Numbered from the stretch's first letter, positions 1 to 9,358 are shown. The stretch is 64,000 nt of DNA from an uncultured Saprospiraceae bacterium (GCA_938016265.1 CALLWB010000076.1:78358-142357), one strand, 5' to 3'. Notes: generated by a model from the letters alone, not told the origin. Program-made: numbers and translations.

Positions 1-1821
1 GATCGGTCGGATCAGGTTGGCGTTGTTGGCATCCCATCCTACAAAGTAGCTGTCTCTTACTTTGCCAGCGCCATCGTAAGTAGCATATAGCCACCTATTT
101 CCGGAAATATTACCCAAGCCCGAATCTGCTACAAAAAGAGACTGATCCGTCTGGCAATAATTGGCAAGAAAGACGTGTGTTTTATTATCAACATAAATAT
201 TATCTCGAAACAGAACCCGGTCAACATAGGCTCCTCCAATACCTCCGTAAACACCTACATCGTTAGAATACCAAGTGCAATCTTCAATTAATTTCCATTG
301 GGCACTATTCCAACCAGCATTTTTAATAATAGAATGATCGGTGTCCAATCTGTCAAAGAAATCAAAGGCACTCATGCAGCTGTGTGCTTTGTTTCCCTTA
401 AACATTCCTAGAGGCTCCAAGTATGGTTTTAGTCCTGAGAAGTAGGGGTCTCCAGCGGAGTCACCAATTGGGTCTATTGGCATGATAAACCAGAAACCTG
501 TTCCGTGCCCTTGTCCGTTGTAAGAGGCGGTGCCTGCAGCAACATTGTCTTCAAAGGTGTTATTGGGGTTGGTGATCCAGTAGGAAGATGGGGCTCTATT
601 TTGAAGTTCGTTCAGCTCATTGTCGGATATAGTTACTTGTTCTCCATCGGCTGGTCTTTTGGTTAATACGACTACATTTTTTCTGATAATGTTAAATCGT
701 TCTGTGCCATCTTCGAGAAAGAGTCCATGGCCTATGTGGTCGTAGAAAAAGTTGTTTTCTACTAAAGTATTTTCTGTGCCATGTATGGTGAGCGCTCTAT
801 TGAATGACTTATGGACGCTGCTATTTTTGAAGTACTGGCCTGTGCCTAAATTTTTGACCAGGTGCCAGTGAAACGGATATCTACCAACGATTGATTTTTG
901 ACCGACTCTGAATAATTCTATTCCGCTGATGTATGCTTTTCCAGAATAATGAACCATCATATGAGCACCAAAACCATTGGTATCCGAGCTTGGATCTCCT
1001 TCGATTGTAATATTTCGTGTGAGCAAACCGACTTCGGCCCTTAGATTTGCTGTCCATGTTTTTGAACCGGAGGAATAGATTTTGTCTTCCCCGGAATGTG
1101 GGTACATAAAATTGGAAGTAAGGGTCAATGTCTTGCCATCTGGACTGACACTTTGAATCGTTTTCTGTTCGGCTTCATCTCCACTAAACCTAGTAGAAGT
1201 GACGACTATCTTCGCGTTGTTTGGCCAATTGACTGCCTCCTGAAGGGTGATTTGATTTGAACCTACAGGAACTAAGCCGTCTAGATGTGTCCAGGTTTTT
1301 ACGGTGTTGTCGCCATGCATTCGGATGGTTCCATTGTTCATGGCTGCAATAAATTTATCGCCAGAACCTGATACATTTTGTCCATCATTTGCTCCGAAAA
1401 GTTGAAATCTACCTCGACCTGTATATGGATTGCCAGTTGTACCAACTTGTAAATCAGCATTTGCTCCACTAATTAAAATCCATTCGGTAAGTACGTGAAA
1501 GTCGTCTTCCGCCGCAGTGTTTCTGAGGCGTCCGTTTACTGTTAAGTTTTTGGAGAAGCAATTGCCCTTGAGGTACACCCAAATGCCCTGTGGTATAGTC
1601 ACATTGTCCACTCCTGTTGGGACTGAGCCGGAGCTCCAGGTGTTAGGATTGTCCCAATTGCCATTTTGAACGGCAGAGACATTCGCAAAATTGTTCTTAT
1701 CGATAGTTTCTTCACCACAAATTGTTATAACCGGTGGTTCAAAATTTTCGACTTTAGGGGTTTTGGCTTCTTCCCCAGATAAAAACCAACTGAAAAAGAA
1801 AAGAAGTAGTGTTTTTTGCAT
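1..1821 (-). CDS. Secreted G8-domain protein with beta-helix region (3' end cut by window)
   Basis: The reading frame is open for 607 codons from ATG at 1821 leftward to the window edge, so the C-terminus is missing. Residues 1-16 are a short hydrophobic signal peptide (MQKTLLLFFFSWFLSG). A G8-like domain begins near residue 53 with NWDNPNTWSSGSVPTG, the WxxxxTW...G..P pattern of the family also found in CEMIP/TMEM2 and fibrocystin. It is followed by Gly/Asn-rich text with repeated short N-x-F and H-G-x-E-N strands typical of a right-handed parallel beta-helix (for example FHWHLVKN, TIHGTENTLVENNFFYDH). By family knowledge this suggests an extracellular carbohydrate-binding or hyaluronan/polysaccharide-active protein. 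The substrate cannot be read from sequence. A C-terminal T9SS signal would lie beyond the window. Confidence 0.8.
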   Translation of the reverse strand, partial: MQKTLLLFFFSWFLSGEEAKTPKVENFEPPVITICGEETIDKNNFANVSAVQNGNWDNPNTWSSGSVPTGVDNVTIPQGIWVYLKGNCFSKNLTVNGRLRNTAAEDDFHVLTEWILISGANADLQVGTTGNPYTGRGRFQLFGANDGQNVSGSGDKFIAAMNNGTIRMHGDNTVKTWTHLDGLVPVGSNQITLQEAVNWPNNAKIVVTSTRFSGDEAEQKTIQSVSPDGKTLTLTSNFMYPHSGEDKIYSSGSKTWTANLRAEVGLLTRNITIEGDPSSDTNGFGAHMMVHYSGKAYISGIELFRVGQKSIVGRYPFHWHLVKNLGTGQYFKNSSVHKSFNRALTIHGTENTLVENNFFYDHIGHGLFLEDGTERFNIIRKNVVVLTKRPADGEQVTISDNELNELQNRAPSSYWITNPNNTFEDNVAAGTASYNGQGHGTGFWFIMPIDPIGDSAGDPYFSGLKPYLEPLGMFKGNKAHSCMSAFDFFDRLDTDHSIIKNAGWNSAQWKLIEDCTWYSNDVGVYGGIGGAYVDRVLFRDNIYVDNKTHVFLANYCQTDQSLFVADSGLGNISGNRWLYATYDGAGKVRDSYFVGWDANNANLIRPI

Positions 1822-2002
1822 AACCTTTATTTTTGTCCGGATGTTAATAAAGTTAACCAAAATGTCGCAATTCCTTAATAATTAAATCATTAAAAGGAAA
1901 TAATTATTATTAGTATTTGATTTTTACAGTATTAAAGATGGTGTTTTTATTTAAACTTGTGTTGGAGAACTAAACTGACAAATAGTTTGTTTTGATGTTT
2001 TA

Positions 2003-2575
2003 ATGAATATAAATGAAGACCCTATGAAGTATAATATGGAAAAATTGTTGACGGAAATTGCAGCTAACGAGCCTGTTAAATATTTATTCTTTTGGGGACA
2101 TACACAAAAGGGAAACGATATTGATAAATCCTGTTTTAGCCAATGGTTTCCTTCTGAATTTGACGAGGGAGGTATTCTGTATCAAAGTGCCGAACATTGG
2201 ATGATGGCCAAAAAGGCGATATTGTTTAGTGATGAGGAAATGTTTGATAGCATAATAAAATGTGCTAGTCCTGCAGAAGCGAAAAAACTAGGCCGAAAAG
2301 TTAGAGGATTTGATCCTACTGTTTGGGATGCCCAAAAAATGGAGATTGTGGTGCAAGGCAACTACCTTAAGTTTTCACAAAATGAGGCGATGGGTGATTT
2401 TTTAAAAACAACGACAAAAAGGGTAATTGTTGAAGCAAGCCCCTATGATCGAATCTGGGGTATTGGAATGGCCCAGGATCATAAAAACGCGAATTACCCG
2501 GACAGATGGAACGGGAAGAATTTATTAGGTTTTGCGCTGATGGAAGTTCGGGATATGTTGCTGCAAATGGAATAG
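2003..2575 (+). CDS. NADAR family protein (YbiA/DUF1768-like)
   Basis: A 190-residue cytoplasmic protein without a signal peptide. The conserved NADAR pattern is visible: YLFFWGH near residue 28, then FSQWFPSEF, the YQSAEHWMMAKKA block, AKKLGRKVRGFDPTVWD, and ASPYDRIWGIG near the C-terminus. The size matches full-length single-domain members. Family members studied in bacteria and plants hydrolyse N-glycosidic bonds of early riboflavin intermediates (YbiA-type) or act on ADP-ribose-type adducts. Which applies here cannot be decided. ATG at 2003 is used; a second in-frame ATG at 2024 is an equally possible start because Bacteroidota often lack a Shine-Dalgarno. The gene is monocistronic, with a strong hairpin about 90 bp downstream. 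Confidence 0.88.
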   Translation: MNINEDPMKYNMEKLLTEIAANEPVKYLFFWGHTQKGNDIDKSCFSQWFPSEFDEGGILYQSAEHWMMAKKAILFSDEEMFDSIIKCASPAEAKKLGRKVRGFDPTVWDAQKMEIVVQGNYLKFSQNEAMGDFLKTTTKRVIVEASPYDRIWGIGMAQDHKNANYPDRWNGKNLLGFALMEVRDMLLQME

Positions 2576-2667
2576 AGAGGGACTCGTCATTTCCTTGCAA
2601 TTATTTTGGGTAAAGAGTACAGAAACTAAAGTTGGCCTCGACTTTTACCATTAACTAGTAACCAACT

Positions 2668-2710
2668 ATACGAAAGACTCGTTTTGCAATGCAAAACGAG
2701 TCTTTCGTAT
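2668..2710. terminator. Long perfect hairpin between convergent genes
   Basis: A 21-bp perfect inverted repeat (2668-2688 with 2690-2710) centred on one base. It lies between the rightward NADAR gene and the leftward tail-fibre-like gene, and probably terminates both. The run TTTTTT at 2721-2726 follows on the + side. Confidence 0.75.
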
Positions 2711-2725
2711 TACTTGAAGCGTTTT

Positions 2726-5029
2726 TTATTGAATTAACTTCAGAGAAAAAACCATTCCACCACATTGATTGGAATAATCTGCATCTGAATAATTCTGTTG
2801 CAGTTCAACAACATCTCCAGCAGTCAAATCTAAATAACCTGAAATTGAAGAATTGGTTCCCCAGCCCGTTGAACCTGGATAATGTGGAGACTGAGTCGAC
2901 ACTCCATTTACATTTATTCTCCAATAATTTAAATAAACACTTTCCCTCGGCGTCCCACCTCTTGTCGTACTGTTTGCCCATCCTGAGATAACATATTCGT
3001 ACATTCCAGTCGTTGGTACAGTAATATTGTCCGTTGCCTCATTAACACTGCCTCCGCCAACTGCGGGGATCTTTATGGCGGAAGTGAAATCAACCTTATA
3101 AAATCCAAGGGTAGTCGTAATTGGTAAATTCCCAGCTCTTAAAACACCAGTCCAAGATCCTACTGGCAACTGCCAACTTCCTTTCCCTGCAGCATCGGAG
3201 GTGAATACCTTGCCTACCCCTTCTGTTCCGTCCACTATTTTCACTGTACCTTGTACTTCTAGTCTTTCTGATGGGACCTTTGTATTAATTCCTACATTTC
3301 CAGTAGGACCGTCCATGAATAGCGTTCCTGTTCTAGAAGTATTTGTATTTGAAGAATGTGTAGATATGTGTATGTTGTAATCATAGTAGGCTGTCATATT
3401 GAAGTTTTTCCCGGAAGAGCCATCTCCAATCCAAGAGTAGACTTCATCGTTAACATCGACGTATTCAATATAGTTTTGTAAAGCTGGCGAGGTATGTGGC
3501 GTTACATTGTTTTTCAACCTTTGAATATTGGCTGTACCTGCAACTTCTAGTTTTGCATTTGGTGTCGTGGTTCCAATTCCGACATTGCCTGTCCCGCCCT
3601 TAATTATCATATTTCTATTATCTAACAAATTGCTTCCAAAAGTAATATCGTTTAAAATAGATCCAGCAGTAATGCCTAAATCTCCTCCTCCATATAGGAT
3701 GGTCATATTTGGGGTGACATTTGGGTAGGTTACATTGGAATAGCCATCGTTAACATGCCCTAGATAGCCGTATTTATTGCCTGTAGCTTGTCCGACCAAT
3801 AGTATTTCTGTAGCATTTGTTCCTGTATTGTCTGGATTCCATATGGCAACACCAATCTGACCATCCTTATTTTCTTCGACCTGAAGCTTGTAGGTCGGAG
3901 AGGTTGTGCCGATACCAACATGCCCATTTTCTTGGATACGCATTAACTCTGTATTCCCTACAGTTCCTTCAGCGTCCTTATTAAAACCAAAGAATTGAAA
4001 ATCAGAGGTGTTTGTTGCGTCAATGTTAAACAACATACTTGTTCCGGCAGTCAACATCGCCGATTGTCTAAATAAAATATCCGCGGTTGTCCCAACATTG
4101 TTTGCCGAGGATAATTGGATTGCATTGTCTCCTATCACCAAATCTCTGCTTGGCGTAGCAGTACCAATCCCTACATTTCCATGCGTATAAATATTATCAT
4201 TTATATCATCCGATTGAATTGTTCCCCCTACTTCGTACCAGTCTTGGTCCTGTAAAGAAGTTAAGTCTACTGTAGTTGCATCGTTTGTTAACGAGAGCGT
4301 TGTTCCGGTGAGTGATAAATCTTGTATTTCGTTAGTTATTGATCCATCTACTTCGGTTAGCGATAAAGGGGAGGCTGGCGTTCCATTTCCTGAAAGATTG
4401 CTTCCTGTTGTATTTACGACATCATTCCCCCAGTCATCTGCATTACTTACCGCATTTTGTGCAACCCAACTGGTGCCATTCCATGTTAACAGTTGACCAG
4501 TTGTAGCTGTTGGAGGTAATTCTAATAATGGGGTTAAGTCTACTGTTTGTGGAGTCCCGTTTTCTACACCTACGGTGAGCATATTTGTGGTAGGATCAAA
4601 CGCTAAGCCTTGAATGTTTTGGTCGTCAGTACCAGAAGATTCTGTTACCCAGGAGTAATTTCCAGATCCATCTGTTGTTAATACCTGCCCTATTGTTCCT
4701 CCTGCAGGAAGTTCTATCTCATTATTAGGATCGGCATCTGCGTCTGTTTCCAATGCTTTCCAAGTCATGCCATCCCAATAATAATAGCCAGGAACGATAT
4801 CGGCTATCGTTGCGGTATTAAAAACTAAAAGGGACACCACATTTCCGTTGGTTATAGTAGTAACATCAGTCGTACTAGTAAGTGCAACTCTAGGAATGAG
4901 TATTCCCTTATCAGAAGCAGAAACATCTAATATGCTAGATCCATCTGGCACTGTTGTATTGATTCCAACTCCTTGTGCGTTTACTAGTAGCGTTAGTGCT
5001 ACCATCAAAATAACTAATATACTTTTCAT
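2726..5029 (-). CDS. Secreted tail-fibre-like protein with C-terminal C1q/TNF-like domain
   Basis: A 767-residue exported protein. Residues 1-18 form a signal peptide ending at VNAQ. The N-terminus carries the common Bacteroidota pattern GVGINTTVPDGSSILDVS...KGILIPR, and the body repeats the phrase G(N)VGIGTTTPxxKLEVAGT several times (around residues 285, 372, 483 and 576), a beta-strand repeat seen in phage tail fibres and bacterial surface proteins. The last ~140 residues (TGVLRAGNLPITTTLGFYKVDF to the end) look like a trimerising C1q/TNF-like jelly-roll ending in GGMVFSLKLIQ. No T9SS C-terminal signal is evident, so its route to the surface is unclear. It is a single gene whose 3' end abuts a long convergent terminator. 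The ligand is unknown; an adhesin role is inferred. Confidence 0.82.
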   Translation of the reverse strand: MKSILVILMVALTLLVNAQGVGINTTVPDGSSILDVSASDKGILIPRVALTSTTDVTTITNGNVVSLLVFNTATIADIVPGYYYWDGMTWKALETDADADPNNEIELPAGGTIGQVLTTDGSGNYSWVTESSGTDDQNIQGLAFDPTTNMLTVGVENGTPQTVDLTPLLELPPTATTGQLLTWNGTSWVAQNAVSNADDWGNDVVNTTGSNLSGNGTPASPLSLTEVDGSITNEIQDLSLTGTTLSLTNDATTVDLTSLQDQDWYEVGGTIQSDDINDNIYTHGNVGIGTATPSRDLVIGDNAIQLSSANNVGTTADILFRQSAMLTAGTSMLFNIDATNTSDFQFFGFNKDAEGTVGNTELMRIQENGHVGIGTTSPTYKLQVEENKDGQIGVAIWNPDNTGTNATEILLVGQATGNKYGYLGHVNDGYSNVTYPNVTPNMTILYGGGDLGITAGSILNDITFGSNLLDNRNMIIKGGTGNVGIGTTTPNAKLEVAGTANIQRLKNNVTPHTSPALQNYIEYVDVNDEVYSWIGDGSSGKNFNMTAYYDYNIHISTHSSNTNTSRTGTLFMDGPTGNVGINTKVPSERLEVQGTVKIVDGTEGVGKVFTSDAAGKGSWQLPVGSWTGVLRAGNLPITTTLGFYKVDFTSAIKIPAVGGGSVNEATDNITVPTTGMYEYVISGWANSTTRGGTPRESVYLNYWRINVNGVSTQSPHYPGSTGWGTNSSISGYLDLTAGDVVELQQNYSDADYSNQCGGMVFSLKLIQ

Positions 5030-5461
5030 AATTTTTAATTTTAAACAAATATATAATATAGGACCAAAATAGATATAATACTTCTATTTGTGGGTGTATT
5101 CTTCACGATAAAAGAGAATCATTGCAATTGGAATAGAAAGTACTCGATTGGCTGATTCAAAACGTATTGGGTTGGCCACTGGTAGTGGCTAAGGGTAGAT
5201 TCAAATTGCCATATTCAAGGAGGAGACAGAAACAAATCAAGAAACAAATTCATTTAAAAAACACGATTTGTTTAAACTCAATATAGTGACAAATGCTTGT
5301 CATTACACGCTTTATCGAGCAAAAAAGCGGGAACACGTAAATAATTTGATAATTTTTTTGATTAAATATTTGCTAATTATAAACAAAACAATTACTTTTG
5401 CTTCTGTGTAAACAAAATACTGACAGTGCTCGCACACTATATTAATCTAAAAAATCGCAAA
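5030..5461. other. Divergent intergenic region upstream of recA
   Basis: No gene seen. It holds a 9-bp-stem hairpin with a 3-nt loop at 5172-5192 (core GCCACT/AGTGGC), two direct copies of GAAACAAAT (5229-5237 and 5241-5249), either of which can pair with ATTTGTTT at 5276-5283, and the recA promoter at its right end. Confidence 0.6.
5369..5400 (+). promoter_or_regulatory. recA promoter (Bacteroidota -33/-7)
   Basis: TTTG at 5369-5372, a 20-nt spacer and TACTTTTG at 5393-5400 match the Bacteroidota sigma-ABfr consensus TTTG/TAnnTTTG. Transcription would start near 5407, giving a leader of about 55 nt before ATG 5462. Confidence 0.75.
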
Positions 5462-6529
5462 ATGTCAAAAGAAAAAGAAGAAAAACTAAAAGCGCTTAAA
5501 CTAACCGTCGACCGTCTAGAAAAAACTTACGGAAAAGGTTGCGTTATGAAATTAGGCGACAAACAAGTCGTCAATATTGATACAATTAGTACTGGCTCAC
5601 TTAGTTTGGATATTGCTGTCGGAGTAAATGGTTTTCCAAGAGGCCGGGTGGTAGAAATCTACGGTCCTGAATCTTCAGGTAAAACAACCCTTGCTATCCA
5701 CGCAATTGCAGAAGCACAAAAGAAAGGTGGCATCGCTGCCTTCGTTGATGCAGAACACGCTTTCGATCGCTTTTACGCTGAAAATCTCGGTGTTGATACT
5801 GAAAACCTACTTATTGCTCAACCAGATAATGGAGAACAGGCACTTGAAATTACTGAAAACCTGATTCGTTCAGGCGCAATTGATATCATTGTGATCGACT
5901 CTGTTGCTGCCTTGGTTCCAAGAAGTGAAATAGAAGGTGAAATGGGAGATTCGAAAATGGGCCTTCAAGCACGATTGATGTCGCAAGCACTTCGTAAGCT
6001 AACAGGTACTATCAGTAAAACAGGATGTTGCTGCATCTTTATCAACCAACTTAGAGAAAAAATTGGTGTAATGTTCGGCAATCCAGAAACAACTACTGGT
6101 GGTAATGCCCTTAAGTTTTACGCTTCTATGCGTTTGGATATCCGTCGTAGCGGCGCAGCCATAAAAGACAAAGAAGGCAACGTAACAGGAAACCACGTAA
6201 AAGTGAAAGTTGTCAAAAATAAATTAGCTCCTCCTTTCCGAATTGCAGAGTTTGATATTACCTACGGACAGGGAATCTCTAAAACCGGAGAAATCATCGA
6301 TTTGGCAGTAGAGCATGATATTATCCAAAAAAGTGGTGCTTGGTACGCTTACCAATCTACAAAAATTGCTCAAGGAAGAGAGTCCGCAAAAACATTCCTA
6401 CTTGACAACCCTGAAGTCGCTAACGAAATAGAAGCTAAAGTAAAAGCAGTCTATTTGGAGACGGAAGAAGAAAAAATCGAAACGGCAGCGAAAAAGAACG
6501 GAGTAAAGAAAGAAACCGTAGACGCTTAG
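5462..6529 (+). CDS. recA: Recombinase RecA
   Basis: A 355-residue RecA. An ATP-dependent filament on single-stranded DNA carries out homologous pairing and strand exchange and, in SOS-proficient bacteria, stimulates LexA cleavage. Visible landmarks are Walker A GPESSGKT at 68-75, the catalytic region VDAEHAFD near 95-102, Walker B DIIVIDSV at 141-148, loop L2 with [16 protein letters not shown] at 205-220, and an acidic/lysine-rich C-terminal tail (ETEEEKIE). The start at 5462 (MSKEKEEK) is preferred over an in-frame ATG at 5426 because RecA proteins begin there and the upstream 12 residues are not RecA-like. It is monocistronic, with its own promoter and a factor-independent terminator. Length is normal for the family. 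Confidence 0.98.
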   Translation: MSKEKEEKLKALKLTVDRLEKTYGKGCVMKLGDKQVVNIDTISTGSLSLDIAVGVNGFPRGRVVEIYGPESSGKTTLAIHAIAEAQKKGGIAAFVDAEHAFDRFYAENLGVDTENLLIAQPDNGEQALEITENLIRSGAIDIIVIDSVAALVPRSEIEGEMGDSKMGLQARLMSQALRKLTGTISKTGCCCIFINQLREKIGVMFGNPETTTGGNALKFYASMRLDIRRSGAAIKDKEGNVTGNHVKVKVVKNKLAPPFRIAEFDITYGQGISKTGEIIDLAVEHDIIQKSGAWYAYQSTKIAQGRESAKTFLLDNPEVANEIEAKVKAVYLETEEEKIETAAKKNGVKKETVDA

Positions 6530-6576
6530 CCAAACAGGAGTAAAATATTTTGAATAAAAATTCCTTATTTATAAGT

Positions 6577-6611
6577 AGGGGCGGCTGGTAACAATTGGCT
6601 GCCCCTTTTTT
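6577..6611 (+). terminator. recA: recA terminator
   Basis: The stem AGGGGCGGCT (6577-6586) pairs, with two G-U wobbles, with GGCTGCCCCT (6597-6606), followed by a T run to 6611. It lies 48 bp after the recA stop. Confidence 0.8.
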
Positions 6612-6691
6612 ATCCGAATTCGTAGAATAAAAGGAAGAACAGGATTGGTTTTTGGGCATAAATACATTCACCCTCATTCTAAAATTCGAAC

Positions 6692-7525
6692 CTATTTTTC
6701 GATGATGTCAACACCTAGTTTCTTAAGTTCTGCAAGCACCCAAGAGATCGCCGTTTCATTGGACACCTCTTCTCCAAATATTTCTTTGATATAGATGTCA
6801 CCTTTATTCAGTGCTTCCGCAGGAGAGCCATAGCTGAACGCGAAATCAGACCAACCCAATTTCTCTGCCAAGGAGAAGACAATCCGTCTTAGCATTGCCG
6901 GGTGGCCTAGACAAAATGAAAGTTCTGACAAATCTAATGGTTGATCTACTTTTTTGATGGTAATGTCTACTTCTAGCCATGCGCCATGGTTTCGGCGTTT
7001 GTTTCGACGTTTATTGCTTGTCACCCAATTGCAGATGACCTCTGTACGGTGGCCAGCATATTCTATTGCGTCTACCAATGCACAGACAATCGCGCCTCGT
7101 TGCATAATAGTGCTAGGCATGATGTGTTGTGAAAATGAAATAGAACTAACGATGGTGTATATTTTACCCGGATAATTTCTTTGATCATAGTCTCGGGCAA
7201 TAAAATATTCTGGCTGGCTAGCGAGATAACTGCCAATATCTACATTGTACCCGGCGACATCAAACTTCTGTTGAGGGCGATATACTTTTTCCGTTACTCT
7301 CGGGATGATTTCTGCTCTGTATTTTTCAATTTCCTGTAAACCATCTTTCCATCCAATAAGTGCCAGATCTTTGGCTTCTTCCCAAGAGGCACAGCCATAC
7401 CAATCTGGTTTGGTTATTCTTCTGGAGTGTTTTTTTTGAGCGGCACTGTCCTGCATCGCAACTTTCCAGAACTCAGAAAGGTCTTCAAACTTTAATGCCT
7501 TTCTCGTAGAATCGTTCCAGATCAT
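6692..7525 (-). CDS. Phage-type protein of unknown function (DUF7192-like), partner of a CobS-like ATPase
   Basis: A 277-residue cytoplasmic protein. The middle part (YNVDIGSYLASQPEYF near 93-108; IMQRGAIVCALVDAIEYAGHRTEV near 140-163; FCLGHPAMLRRIVFSLAE near 204-221) resembles a family I know from phage genomes, where it follows a CobS-like ATPase. The assignment is from memory of the pattern and is not certain. SISFS at 128-132 sits where a von Willebrand A domain would have its DxSxS metal-binding motif, but the aspartate is replaced by serine, so a degenerate VWA-like (CobT-like) fold is only an inference. Its start overlaps the end of the AAA+ gene by 41 bp, so the two are translationally coupled. 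No signal peptide or membrane segment. Function unknown. Confidence 0.7.
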   Translation of the reverse strand: MIWNDSTRKALKFEDLSEFWKVAMQDSAAQKKHSRRITKPDWYGCASWEEAKDLALIGWKDGLQEIEKYRAEIIPRVTEKVYRPQQKFDVAGYNVDIGSYLASQPEYFIARDYDQRNYPGKIYTIVSSISFSQHIMPSTIMQRGAIVCALVDAIEYAGHRTEVICNWVTSNKRRNKRRNHGAWLEVDITIKKVDQPLDLSELSFCLGHPAMLRRIVFSLAEKLGWSDFAFSYGSPAEALNKGDIYIKEIFGEEVSNETAISWVLAELKKLGVDIIEK

Positions 7526-8549
7526 AGTTTAAATTTAGTTTGATTTTATCAATGGTGGATTTGTCGAGGCCTTTCCACAGTAAGGTTTTCACAACCACCC
7601 GTAGGCTCAAGTCAGCGGCCAATAGTTTTACGCCAAAAATAGAAGCACGAGGACTAACTACATGTCGGATTTTAAGTTCATCAACCACCCGACGTACTGC
7701 CTGTACAAAATCGACCCATTTGTCATTGCCTGCGAGCGCACGCTCCAGGTCTTCATCAAATTGCCAATCAAGAAATACAAAACGGTCTAATGAAGCAGCA
7801 TCGAGTTGGTTTCTTCCAACATACTGTCTATCTGCTCCCTGTCCAAAGGTATTAGCGGCAGCTATGCAATAAAAGTCTTTGTGCCGGGTCACCCGCTTGT
7901 CCGGGAAGTCCATGTAGTCGTTTGCCAACGCTGCATTGAACGCGAGGACTGCTTGTGGATAACTGGCGTCTATTTCATCAAACAAAAACAATCCTCCATG
8001 CTCATAAGCTCTACGAAATTCAGTATTGACAATTTTTCCGTTGGCATCTATAAAACCAGTTAATTTGAACTCACTCGCTATCGCGCCAGTAAAGTAGAAA
8101 TTAACACCCAATGCCTTAGCGACATATACAGCAGCGGTTGTTTTTCCAGACCCTGCGGGCCCAACCATGTATGCGTTCATCTGCGCAGAAACCACCCTCA
8201 GTAGCGTTTCAAACTGAAAATGCTGCAATCCAAGTTCGACAGGAGCTTTCTTGTTTATCGATACCTCAATTTTTTTGGATTGTTGCTCCTGGAGTGCCTT
8301 TATCTGTTTTTTGATAGTATTGAGCTCTTTTTCTAATTTTTCGTCTTTGAGCTTTCCTGAATTAGAGGATTCATCCGTACCGCTTTCAGTTGATGCGATT
8401 GGTGCAGCGATATTTTCAAGCAATACTTTATCTTCAATATCCAATTCACAGGATTGGATGATTTGATAAATGATGTCCTGCAAAGGCCTGCTCATCAAGT
8501 TATTGGGGAGATCTGCTTTTTTGGGTTTTTTCAATTTCAGCTTCGTCAA
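7485..8549 (-). CDS. MoxR/CobS-like AAA+ ATPase
   Basis: A 354-residue ATPase of the AAA_5 (dynein-related/CobS/MoxR) type. Residues 1-100 are a poorly conserved, charged N-terminus with a short coiled coil (KLEKELNTIKKQIKALQEQQ, 71-90). Walker A is GPAGSGKT at 130-137, Walker B LFLFDEID at 187-194, sensor 1 AAANT at 230-234, and arginine-finger region LDRF at 254-257. Relatives act as chaperone-like motors on a VWA-containing partner (cobaltochelatase CobS-CobT, MoxR-VWA) and occur in phages. Here the partner is the overlapping downstream gene. The client or metal is not evident, and no cobalamin or chlorophyll gene is nearby. A promoter was not identified in the 150-bp gap upstream. Confidence 0.85.
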   Translation of the reverse strand: MTKLKLKKPKKADLPNNLMSRPLQDIIYQIIQSCELDIEDKVLLENIAAPIASTESGTDESSNSGKLKDEKLEKELNTIKKQIKALQEQQSKKIEVSINKKAPVELGLQHFQFETLLRVVSAQMNAYMVGPAGSGKTTAAVYVAKALGVNFYFTGAIASEFKLTGFIDANGKIVNTEFRRAYEHGGLFLFDEIDASYPQAVLAFNAALANDYMDFPDKRVTRHKDFYCIAAANTFGQGADRQYVGRNQLDAASLDRFVFLDWQFDEDLERALAGNDKWVDFVQAVRRVVDELKIRHVVSPRASIFGVKLLAADLSLRVVVKTLLWKGLDKSTIDKIKLNLNYDLERFYEKGIKV

Positions 8550-8702
8550 AATATATTGTTTGATTAGGTAAACATTTTCAATATACGAAAATTGATTTTT
8601 GTAAGATTGTCTGTCTTCCTTGTTAGTATTAAAATAGCATTCAGGGTTTTGACGAACAAAACTCCAAATGGGTTCTGAAAACGGAATTTTATATTAGGAA
8701 TC

Positions 8703-9266
8703 TTACTTTTTATTGGTAGAGTTTACGAGAGCGAATCGAAAATGATCTTCCCAAACACCATTTATTTGTAAATAGTTTTTTGAAAATCCTTCTTTTTCAA
8801 AACCAAGTTTTTCTGCAACACGGATGGAAGCTTTGTTGCGAGGCATGATATTGGCCTCTATACGGTGCAGTGTTAATCGGTCAAAAGCAAAGCGAACGAC
8901 ATGCGCTATTGCTTCCGTAGCAATGCCTTTATTGATCATCTTTTCGTCGATCTTATACCCCAAAAAACACGATTGTAATGGGCCACGAATGATATTTGAA
9001 AGGCTTACTGACCCAAGGACATATTTACGTTCATGATCCTGCTGGCTAAAAATGTAAAATTTGTATTGCTGCCCTTTTTTCAAGGAGAGAACTTCGTTTT
9101 TTATTGCTTCTTGTTGATACGCTTGAGTGAAAAAATTGCTTGGATAACTAGGGCTCCATGGCAAAAGAAAATCCTTATTTCTAATACAAAAATCCAATAA
9201 CAAGTGCACATGACTCTCATCCAGCGGTTGAAGAATGAGACGATTTGTTTGAAGCACGTTGTCCAT
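8703..9266 (-). CDS. RimJ/RimL-type GNAT N-acetyltransferase
   Basis: A 187-residue GNAT-family acetyltransferase that would transfer acetyl from acetyl-CoA to an amine, possibly a protein N-terminus. The family order is seen: TNRLILQPLDESHV (strand 1, residue 8), the FLGYKIDEKMINKGIATEAIA core with the acetyl-CoA loop, LHRIEANIMPRNKASIRVAEKLGF (motif A/B, the typical RimJ/RimL signature) and YLQINGVWEDHFRFAL at the end. Such proteins are named for ribosomal-protein acetylation, but most act on unknown substrates, so no gene symbol is given. It is downstream of dnaN on the same strand, separated by a terminator, so probably independently expressed. Confidence 0.88.
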   Translation of the reverse strand: MDNVLQTNRLILQPLDESHVHLLLDFCIRNKDFLLPWSPSYPSNFFTQAYQQEAIKNEVLSLKKGQQYKFYIFSQQDHERKYVLGSVSLSNIIRGPLQSCFLGYKIDEKMINKGIATEAIAHVVRFAFDRLTLHRIEANIMPRNKASIRVAEKLGFEKEGFSKNYLQINGVWEDHFRFALVNSTNKK

Positions 9267-9302
9267 AATTTAAAAAGTCCTTTAGGTTTGAGGCCAAAAT
9301 AA

Positions 9303-9334
9303 AAAGGTTATAGCCTTAACAGACCATAACCTTT
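9303..9334 (-). terminator. dnaN: dnaN terminator
   Basis: The inverted repeat AAAGGTTAT (9303-9311)/ATAACCTTT (9326-9334), read on the minus strand, is followed by a T-rich run. It lies just beyond the dnaN stop at 9359. Confidence 0.75.
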
Positions 9335-9358
9335 ATTTCTTATCCTTCGAGTAGACGC

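Noticed and set aside
2689..2991. 100-codon open frame on the + strand
   Set aside because: It is antisense to the tail-fibre-like gene and begins inside the terminator palindrome; its composition is that of a shadow frame.
6692..8549. Cobaltochelatase CobST or magnesium chelatase
   Set aside because: The ATPase is CobS-like, but the partner is too short and lacks a clear CobT C-terminal VWA motif, and no tetrapyrrole gene is nearby.
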